From DATJZH01 sp035499215 (GTDB lineage: Bacteria; Actinomycetota; Actinomycetes; Streptosporangiales; Streptosporangiaceae), in the NCBI GenBank assembly GCA_035499215.1, contig DATJZH010000247.1, positions 1 to 6,809 of the forward strand: a stretch of 6,809 nucleotides of DNA, written 5' to 3'. Both the position numbers and the translations under genes were made by a program. Of the stretch, positions 1-4,323 are shown in pieces. The stretch's first letter is position 1; the number at the start of each line of letters is the position of its first letter. The notes beneath the pieces were generated by a model. It ran no database searches. It was not told where the DNA came from and saw only the letters and a list, made by a program, of their open reading frames with translations.

Positions 1-802
1 CGGTCAAAGCGAACGACGGCTTGCCGCCCTGCTTGGGTGACTGGTAAGTGAGCCACTCGCCGAGGGTCACAATGGGACCGAGTTCGTGGTCGCGGGCCCA
101 TTCCGCGAGCCGCTCGGAAAAGGTGCCGCCGCCGGGCATGGCCAGCGCGCGCACCACCGACCAGCCGGTGATGAGGACGAAAGTGGTGAGCGTGGCGAGC
201 AGGACGCGCACCGCCGGCCGGTAGCGCCGCCCGGATGCCGGCCGCCGGGCCGCAGTCAGCTGGCCGGGAGCGCGCCGCCCCAGGCCTTGCAGCGGCGGAC
301 CGTGGTGCGGCGGGCCGTGCTGCCCCGGGCCGTGGCGCCGCGGACCGTGCTGCGCCGGACCATGCCGGGCCGGGCCGGGCCGGGCCGGGTCCTGCCGGGC
401 CGGGCCGCCGCGGCCGGGATCCGGCCGGGCCTGAGCGCGTTGGTACTGACCACCGGGGCCAGCGTTTCGCTTCGCCAGATCGCGCCGGGCCGGGGTCCGG
501 TCGGCGGCAGTCCGCTCGGCCGCAGTCCGCTGGGGCCGCTGGGCGGCAGTCCGCTCGGCCGGGGTCCGCCGGACCGCCCCCCGGCCAGGATCGGACCGGG
601 GGGCGCCGCCGCGGCCGGGATCGCTCTGGGCGGGATTCTCCCGGGCGGGATCGGCATGGGCGGGAACGGTCCGGGCGGGATCGCGCCGGCTCGAATCGGG
701 CCGCCAAGCCGGGCCGGGGGGCCGCAAGCCGGGCCGGGAACGAGGTCCCAAGCTCACCCGGCCGAGGTCGGCGTCAGGCCCTGGACCTGCCGATCTTGGC
801 AC
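1..802 (-). CDS. Membrane-anchored phosphodiester glycosidase-like protein, N-terminal part (runs off left edge)
   Basis: About 267 residues are visible; the C-terminal catalytic part lies beyond base 1. The frame opens with GTG at 802-800, preceded by AAGGAG at 814-809 with a 6-nt spacer; an in-frame stop lies at 835-833. Residues 1-197 are a low-complexity tail rich in Arg, Pro, Gly, Ala and Asp, made largely of pentapeptide repeats (xxDPA and xxHGP types). Residues about 198-220 (VRVLLATLTTFVLITGWSVV) form one membrane segment. After it comes a conserved-looking stretch, LAEWARDHELGP (from residue 232), then GEWLTYQSPKQGGKPSFALT at the edge. From memory of actinobacterial proteins, this juxtamembrane region precedes an extracytoplasmic phosphodiester glycosidase (NAGPA-like) domain. 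The domain itself is not visible, so the function is an inference. The inferred topology is tail in the cytosol and catalytic part outside. A GTG at 757-755 is a weaker alternative start. High GC also leaves other frames open here, but only this one carries a membrane segment and family-like sequence. Confidence 0.65.
   Translation of the reverse strand, partial: MPRSAGPGPDADLGRVSLGPRSRPGLRPPGPAWRPDSSRRDPARTVPAHADPARENPAQSDPGRGGAPRSDPGRGAVRRTPAERTAAQRPQRTAAERTAADRTPARRDLAKRNAGPGGQYQRAQARPDPGRGGPARQDPARPGPARHGPAQHGPRRHGPGQHGPPHHGPPLQGLGRRAPGQLTAARRPASGRRYRPAVRVLLATLTTFVLITGWSVVRALAMPGGGTFSERLAEWARDHELGPIVTLGEWLTYQSPKQGGKPSFALT
297..401. repeat. 15-bp tandem repeat array, seven units (xxHGP pentapeptides)
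   Basis: Seven consecutive 15-bp units begin at 297, 312, 327, 342, 357, 372 and 387, each close to GGRCCGTGSTGCSCC read on the plus strand. The last units decay into plain CCGGG repeats, with five perfect copies at 365-389. Read on the minus strand in the glycosidase-like frame, the array encodes pentapeptides such as ARHGP, AQHGP, RRHGP, GQHGP and PHHGP. The period is a multiple of three, so gain or loss of units keeps the frame. Confidence 0.85.
503..561. repeat. 20-bp exact direct repeat within the disordered tail
   Basis: The 20-mer GGCGGCAGTCCGCTCGGCCG occurs at 503-522 and again at 542-561. The copies are offset by 39 bp (13 codons), so both are read in the same phase and give related RTAAERTAA-type and RTPAERTAA-type peptides in the minus-strand protein. 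Confidence 0.8.
613..702. repeat. 15-bp tandem repeat array, six units (xxDPA pentapeptides)
   Basis: Units begin at 613, 628, 643, 658, 673 and 688. The core is GGGCGGGATC plus five variable bases. The minus-strand protein reads RRDPA, RTVPA, HADPA, RENPA, QSDPG in succession, and a related RSDPG follows after RGGAP. The period matches the 297-401 array but the unit sequence differs, suggesting separate expansions inside one tail. Confidence 0.85.
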
Positions 803-808
803 GCATCT

Positions 809-814
809 CTCCTT
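809..814 (-). promoter_or_regulatory. Ribosome binding site that sets the GTG start at 802
   Basis: AAGGAG on the minus strand lies 6 nt before GTG 802-800. An ATG at 806-804 lies only 2 nt after it and opens a frame that stops after 10 codons, so the GTG is preferred. Confidence 0.6.
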
Positions 815-923
815 ATCGCCCAGACGACAGGCTCAGCGCGCTGCGGCCGCCAAGCGGCCCGGCGCCCGTCCGGTCAGTAGTCATGCCCGGAAACGGCGGC
901 GCCGTATCACGGCACGCGCCCTG

Positions 924-941
924 CGCAGGCGCAGGCGCAGG
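924..941. repeat. Short CGCAGG triplicate in the 803-1070 gap
   Basis: Three perfect CGCAGG hexamers lie in tandem between the OsmC stop codon and the start of the glycosidase-like gene. In the same gap ACCGGTT appears twice, at 990-996 and 1010-1016. No clear promoter boxes or terminator can be named here. The gap probably holds the leader and promoter of the glycosidase-like gene. Confidence 0.4.
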
Positions 942-1070
942 CAGCGCGGCCCGAAAAGCTGCCAGCCATATCAGTGCAGACGCAGTTGCACCGGTTTGCG
1001 TTGCAGCGGACCGGTTCTGGCCCCCCTTGCCCTCGCCTGGACGGGGTAAATGCCGCACAGTCGCAACAGC

Positions 1071-1517
1071 CTACCCGGCGTCAGCCGCAGCCACCTCGAG
1101 CGAGATGTCGGTGCCGGCGAGAGCTTTACTGACCGGACAGGAGCTCTTGGCTTCCTGTGCGATCCTGGCGAATTCCTCGGGAGTGACGCCCTGCGCCGAG
1201 CCGCGGACCGTAAGCCGCACTCCGCTGATCCGGAAGCCGCCCGACTGGTCCGGGCTGAGCGTGACATCCCCGCAGATGTCGAGGGACTGGCCGCTGCCGC
1301 CGGCCGCGCCGAGCAATCCGGCGAACTGCATGGCGAAGCATGCCGTGTGCGCAGCGGCGATAAGCTCCTCCGGACTGGTCGTACCGCCCGCCTCGTCGGC
1401 CGTCCGCCTTGGGAAGCTGACCTCATAGGTGCCGGCGCCCGAACTGACGAGCGCGACCCTGCCGGATCCGCCCTTAAGGCCGCCGGTCCATGTCGTACGG
1501 GCACTGCGAGTGGGCAT
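1071..1517 (-). CDS. osmC: OsmC/Ohr-family peroxiredoxin (organic hydroperoxide reductase)
   Basis: The product is 148 residues, a normal length for the family. It is a cytosolic thiol peroxidase expected to reduce organic and fatty-acid hydroperoxides, in characterised members with electrons from lipoylated proteins. OsmC hallmarks are clear: WTGGLKGGSGR at residues 10-20, SPEELIAAAHTACF with the presumed peroxidatic Cys60, and SSCPVSKAL with the resolving Cys127. Glu50 or Glu51 and Arg20 fit the conserved active-site Glu and Arg by position. A third cysteine, Cys82, is present. ATG at 1517-1515 is chosen because AAGGAG at 1528-1523 is 5 nt from it; a GTG directly before it (1520-1518) is only 2 nt away. 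The gene is transcribed divergently from the channel-like gene. The next gene on the same strand starts 268 nt downstream, so co-transcription is uncertain. The OsmC rather than Ohr subtype is inferred from resemblance to E. coli OsmC. Confidence 0.92.
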   Translation of the reverse strand: MPTRSARTTWTGGLKGGSGRVALVSSGAGTYEVSFPRRTADEAGGTTSPEELIAAAHTACFAMQFAGLLGAAGGSGQSLDICGDVTLSPDQSGGFRISGVRLTVRGSAQGVTPEEFARIAQEAKSSCPVSKALAGTDISLEVAAADAG

Positions 1518-1630
1518 CACTTCTCCTTGCCTCGTAGCCTGCCGGGCTGCGTCCCGGGCGCGGGCCTGGCGGCCCGTCCTCAGGTCAGCTTGCCATCAGC
1601 CGGCCGGCTGCGACGGGACGGGCCGGCTTG

Positions 1631-1669
1631 CCCGGCCGGCGTGCCCGGCCGGCGTGCCCGGCCAGCGCG
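1631..1669. repeat. 13-bp tandem repeat in the divergent intergenic region
   Basis: CCCGGCCGGCGTG occurs at 1631-1643 and 1644-1656, followed by a diverged copy, CCCGGCCAGCGCG, at 1657-1669. Each perfect unit contains the palindrome CCGGCCGG. The period is not a multiple of three, and the array lies between the osmC start (1517) and the membrane protein start (1777), so it is read as non-coding. Confidence 0.75.
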
Positions 1670-1719
1670 GCGAGCCGGCCCGGCGACCGGCCGCACGCGG
1701 GCCCCCGGCCCCTGGCCGC

Positions 1720-1772
1720 TATCTTCTGATCATCGTCAGGTGCGTTCTGGTCAACGTCAGCGGGGCGGAGGA
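1720..1772 (+). promoter_or_regulatory. Possible promoter and leader of the channel-like gene
   Basis: TATCTT at 1720-1725 fits the loose actinobacterial -10 pattern TANNNT, but no good -35 box lies at the right distance. CGTCAG occurs at 1734-1739 and again at 1755-1760, exactly 21 bp (two helical turns) apart, which could be a protein-binding pair. GGAGG at 1767-1771 is the ribosome binding site, 5 nt before ATG 1777. Only the ribosome binding site is well supported. Confidence 0.3.
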
Positions 1773-1776
1773 AACT

Positions 1777-2898
1777 ATGGTGGTGCCGCTGATCGCCCGG
1801 TCCGCGGCCGCGATCGCCGGTTCCCTGCTGGTGCTCACGGCGGCATCCAGCGTGATCGGAACCCTCATCGTCCCCCGCCCGGTGAGCAGCTGGCTGACTC
1901 GCTGGGTTGACCGGATCGTCAATGGCGGGTACTGGCTGGGGACCGCGAAGATCAGCGACTACAAGCGCCGCGACCGCATGTTCGCCACGCAGGCGGCCGC
2001 GATCCTGCTCCTGCAGCTGGTCGTCTGGCTTGGGATCTTCTTCGTCGGCTACTCGCTGCTGATCTGGCCGTTCGTCAGCGGGGGAATTACCCAGGCCTTC
2101 ACGACGGCCGGCCCCGCGCTCTGGGAGATCGGATCCGTCAAGGTCGGCGGTGCGGCCGAACGCACGATCCTCGATATCGCCTCGCTCACCGGGATCATCA
2201 CGGTGACTCTTCAGATCGCCTACCTGCCGACGCTGTACTCGGCATTCAACCGGCGCGAGACCGAGGTGGCACTGCTGAACGCGCGGGCAAGCGCTCCCTC
2301 GTGGGGCCCGGAGCTGCTGGCACGCACGCACTATGCGCTGGGCTCTGGCGTATCGACGATCGACACTCTGCCCGGTCTCTACGCGGCATGGGAGCGCTGG
2401 GCAGCCGATGTGGCCGAGAGCCACACCACCTACCTGCCGCTGGTGCGGTTCCGCTCGCCCAGGGCGCTGTCATCCTGGGTTACCTCGCTGCTGGCAGTGC
2501 TGGATTCCGCAGCGCTGTTCCTTGCCCTGTCCCCCAGCGCCGCGCCCACCGTCCCGGCCCGGCTGTGCCTGCGGGCCGGCTTCATCTGCTTCAGGGAGAT
2601 CGCCCGCGCCATGGGCATCAGCGTCCCCGATGAACCCGACCCGGATGGCAGCATCAGCCTCACTTACCAGGAGTTTCTCGACGCGGTTGCGCGGATGCGG
2701 AAGGTGGACTTCCCGATTGAGCGCGACCCGCAGGACGCCTGGCCGGACTTCGTCGGCTGGCGGCTGAATTACGAGCAGGCCGCCTACGCGATCGCCGCCG
2801 CCGTGGACGCCGTCCCGGCGCTCTGGTCAGGCCCGCGCCGGAATCCCTCGCCGCCCATTCTGCCGTTCCGGCCGCCGCTCGGCCGACAGAGCAGATAG
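1777..2898 (+). CDS. Ion-channel-like membrane protein with atypical pore loop
   Basis: The product is 373 residues. The frame is open further upstream, but ATG 1777 follows GGAGG with a 5-nt spacer and leads straight into a hydrophobic helix. Three membrane segments are visible: about 5-31, 70-98 and 131-153. Between the last two lies a pore-loop-like stretch, FTTAGPALWEIGSV (about 108-121). The motif after the last helix, IAYLPTLYSAFNRRE then ALLNARA (about 147-171), resembles bacterial two-helix K+-channel-type proteins, where TM2 ends in YLPVLYQAFSRRE-like sequence. In true K+ channels the filter reads TxGYG or TxGFG; here the equivalent positions read EIGSV, so K+ selectivity is doubtful. 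The rest, about 157-373, is a long domain predicted to be cytosolic, of unknown role, with runs such as GVSTIDTLPGLY and DFVGWRLNYEQAAYA. The family link is recalled from sequence resemblance; the function is inferred. It converges with the winged-helix gene 98 nt downstream. Confidence 0.8.
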   Translation: MVVPLIARSAAAIAGSLLVLTAASSVIGTLIVPRPVSSWLTRWVDRIVNGGYWLGTAKISDYKRRDRMFATQAAAILLLQLVVWLGIFFVGYSLLIWPFVSGGITQAFTTAGPALWEIGSVKVGGAAERTILDIASLTGIITVTLQIAYLPTLYSAFNRRETEVALLNARASAPSWGPELLARTHYALGSGVSTIDTLPGLYAAWERWAADVAESHTTYLPLVRFRSPRALSSWVTSLLAVLDSAALFLALSPSAAPTVPARLCLRAGFICFREIARAMGISVPDEPDPDGSISLTYQEFLDAVARMRKVDFPIERDPQDAWPDFVGWRLNYEQAAYAIAAAVDAVPALWSGPRRNPSPPILPFRPPLGRQSR

Positions 2899-2996
2899 CG
2901 GCGGAGTGCTGACGGCGGTGCGGCCGGGGGGAACCAGGCAGCAGCCAGCCGCCGGCGCGCGTCGGGCCCGGTGCCGCCGGCCCGGGCCGGACCGGG

Positions 2997-3479
2997 CTAC
3001 CGCGCGCCGGGCGCGCGATTGCCGTTCGGCGGGCTGTCGGCTGCTGACGTCAGGCCGGACTGCGGCCCGAGGACCTGCGCGGCAGCCCTCACCGCCACGT
3101 CCCGCAGCGTGTCTCCCACCAGCCGCGCCGCGTAGGCCAGCAGCCCCTTGCGGTCCGGGTCGGTCTCGGTCGCCGCGGCAGCGGACAGTTCCCGCGCTAT
3201 CTGCCCGATCAGGCTGTCCGGCGTCGGCCACTGCCCCACGGCCCGGCGCGCCTGCGGGGTGACCTTCAGGACATACCAGAACGTGGCGTCACCGCCTGTT
3301 GTTGTCTTGCGGAAGTCGACATAGGCCGGGTCAAGAGCCTCCAGCGCGCGGGCCACGTCCGTGACGCGCAGCCTCGTCTGGGCAGCTATGTCGCTGACCG
3401 TGACCATGTAGCTCTCTTCGAGCAGTCGGACGGTCGCCTCCAGCACGGGCAGATCTCGGGCTACCCAGGTATCCTGCAC
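2997..3479 (-). CDS. Small winged-helix-like protein of unknown function
   Basis: The product is 160 residues from a GTG start at 3479-3477. No strong Shine-Dalgarno sequence precedes it, so translation may rely on a weak site or a leaderless transcript. Residues about 9-22 (DLPVLEATVRLLEE) form a first helix. TVSDIAAQTRL (27-37) and VTDVARALEAL (39-49) look like a helix-turn-helix, and YVDFRKTTTGGDATFWYVLK (53-72) looks like the wing hairpin. After VTPQARRAVGQWPTP comes a helical region, about 88-137, and a disordered tail. This layout recurs in actinobacterial proteins annotated as hypothetical. A DNA-binding role is an inference from the predicted fold, with no ligand or target visible. 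The gene is divergent from the NDK gene, and a perfect inverted repeat lies 28 bp before its start, which would fit autoregulation. An alternative is a protein-protein interaction wing domain. Confidence 0.8.
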   Translation of the reverse strand: MQDTWVARDLPVLEATVRLLEESYMVTVSDIAAQTRLRVTDVARALEALDPAYVDFRKTTTGGDATFWYVLKVTPQARRAVGQWPTPDSLIGQIARELSAAAATETDPDRKGLLAYAARLVGDTLRDVAVRAAAQVLGPQSGLTSAADSPPNGNRAPGAR

Positions 3480-3507
3480 TGCACTCTGCCTAACCGGTCC
3501 CCTGTCG

Positions 3508-3530
3508 CCCTGGCCGGCAGCCGGCCAGGG
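3508..3530. repeat. Perfect 10-bp inverted repeat with 3-bp centre
   Basis: CCCTGGCCGG at 3508-3517 and CCGGCCAGGG at 3521-3530 are exact reverse complements separated by CAG. It lies 28 bp upstream of the GTG of the winged-helix gene and about 240 bp upstream of the NDK start. It could be an operator for a dimeric regulator, possibly the neighbouring winged-helix protein, or a strong RNA hairpin. There is no T-tract on either side, so a classic terminator is less likely. Confidence 0.75.
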
Positions 3531-3624
3531 GGTGGGTCCCTGCGTTCGTTTCCCGGGCCCGAGCCGACGCCAGTGCCCCGGCGGGAGTTCCTGCCAGACA
3601 GGAGACTAGCGGCCAGCGGCAGCG

Positions 3625-3673
3625 ATTGGCGGCCCTGCCGGCCTTCATGTGCGGTTCGTCACAATTGGCGGCC
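3625..3673. repeat. Direct repeat of ATTGGCGGCC upstream of the NDK gene
   Basis: The 10-mer ATTGGCGGCC is at 3625-3634 and 3664-3673, 39 bp apart, about 100-150 bp before the NDK start. It stands out because A/T-containing words are rare here. It may be a pair of binding sites or chance. Apart from this and the inverted repeat at 3508-3530, I see nothing definite in the 3480-3773 gap; TAGGCT at 3725-3730 is a possible but unsupported -10 box. Confidence 0.5.
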
Positions 3674-3773
3674 TCGCTGACCGTGGAAATGAGCTCGCCG
3701 GGACCGCGCTCAGCCGCCCTTAGCTAGGCTGTGCGGGCCCGCTCTTCGACATGGCCTGCGCTGAGAGGATCGC

Positions 3774-4277
3774 ATGAGTGACGTCACGGGAATAGAGCGC
3801 ACCCTCGTGCTGCTCAAGCCCGACGCCGTGGCACGAGGCCTGGCCGGGCGCGTGCTAGCCAGATTCGAAGACGCGCTGCTGAAGGTCGTCGCCGTCAAGA
3901 TGGTCCTGATGGATGCCGAGCTGACCAGGAGGCACTATTTCGACCTCGAAGAGCGCTGCGGTCTGGACGTCTACTCTTTCATGGCCGATTTCATGCAGAG
4001 CGGCCCGGTGATCGCGCTGGTACTCGAGGGCGTCGGCGCCGTCGCCTGCGTTCGAAAGATGGTGGGCTCGACCTACCCGGACCAGGCAGCACCGGGAACG
4101 ATCCGCGGCGACTACTCGCACCAGAGCAAGGCCTACGCCAACGCCCGCAAGCTTGCGGTCGCCAACCTGGTGCACGCCTCCGGCACTGCTGACGAAGCCA
4201 GGCGCGAGGTCGGCGTCTGGTTCACCGGCGACGAGATTCTCGACTACCCGCGGGCGGCCCAGCAGTACATCAGCTGA
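3774..4277 (+). CDS. ndk: Nucleoside diphosphate kinase, long form
   Basis: The enzyme moves the gamma phosphate from ATP to other nucleoside diphosphates through a phosphohistidine, in the cytosol. The product is 167 residues, against about 135-140 for the usual bacterial enzyme. Family signatures: ERTLVLLKPDAVARGL with Lys15, SGPVIALVLEG (76-86), VRKMVGST with Arg94 and Thr100, PGTIRGDYS with Arg111, and NLVHAS with Asn131 and catalytic His134. It differs from the standard form in three ways. The GKPFF-type motif is replaced by GLDVYSFMADFM. About 13 extra residues lie between RGDYS and NLVHAS. A C-terminal extension, TGDEILDYPRAAQQYIS, follows VWF. HASDS of the usual enzyme is HASGT here. 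These traits recall the longer NDK variants of archaea and some other bacteria. ATG 3774 follows GAGAGG (3763-3768) by 5 nt. It may be a second NDK beside a standard one elsewhere in the genome, which this window cannot show. Confidence 0.88.
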   Translation: MSDVTGIERTLVLLKPDAVARGLAGRVLARFEDALLKVVAVKMVLMDAELTRRHYFDLEERCGLDVYSFMADFMQSGPVIALVLEGVGAVACVRKMVGSTYPDQAAPGTIRGDYSHQSKAYANARKLAVANLVHASGTADEARREVGVWFTGDEILDYPRAAQQYIS

Positions 4278-4294
4278 GACCCGGTTGCCGGGTC
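4278..4294. terminator. Hairpin between convergent NDK and peptidase genes
   Basis: GACCCGG at 4278-4284 and CCGGGTC at 4288-4294 pair perfectly around a TTG loop, starting on the base after the NDK stop codon. There is no U-tract, as is common for actinobacterial terminators. Because it is symmetrical and lies 29 bp beyond the peptidase stop codon, it may serve both genes. Confidence 0.6.
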
Positions 4295-4323
4295 AGCACG
4301 ATGCGCACGGCGCGGCGGCCCGC

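Noticed and set aside
256..657. Minus-strand open frame of 133 codons inside the glycosidase-like gene
   Set aside because: It is another frame of the same repeats and lacks the membrane segment and family-like sequence found in the chosen frame.
813..1058. Minus-strand open frame of 81 codons between OsmC and the glycosidase-like gene
   Set aside because: Its TAA overlaps the downstream ribosome binding site, which is operon-like, but only about two thirds of third codon positions are G or C, there is no ribosome binding site, and the product is low complexity.
86..1428. Long plus-strand open frames over 86-880 and 235-1428
   Set aside because: They lie opposite the glycosidase-like and OsmC genes. 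Their Arg/Gly/Ala/Pro-rich translations come from the 15-bp repeats and high GC, with no recognisable domain.
1429..1776. Upstream extension of the channel-like protein by 116 codons
   Set aside because: The extra sequence overlaps the start of osmC, includes the 13-bp non-coding repeat and is Arg/Pro-rich; ATG 1777 has a good ribosome binding site.
1050..1910. Plus-strand open frame antisense to OsmC and into the channel-like gene
   Set aside because: It crosses two well-supported genes in the wrong frames and its translation resembles no family.
1585..2424. Minus-strand open frame of 279 codons
   Set aside because: It is antisense to the channel-like gene, with His/Arg/Asp-rich shadow composition.
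2963..2990. Possible terminator between the convergent channel-like and winged-helix genes
   Set aside because: CGGGCC...GGCCCG gives only a 6-bp stem with a 10-nt loop, and the overlapping CCGGCCCGGGCCGG is a loopless palindrome; both are expected by chance in such GC-rich DNA.
503..3673. Same 39-bp offset in the repeats at 503/542 and 3625/3664
   Set aside because: The repeat sequences are unrelated, one pair is coding and the other is not, so the equal spacing is taken as coincidence.
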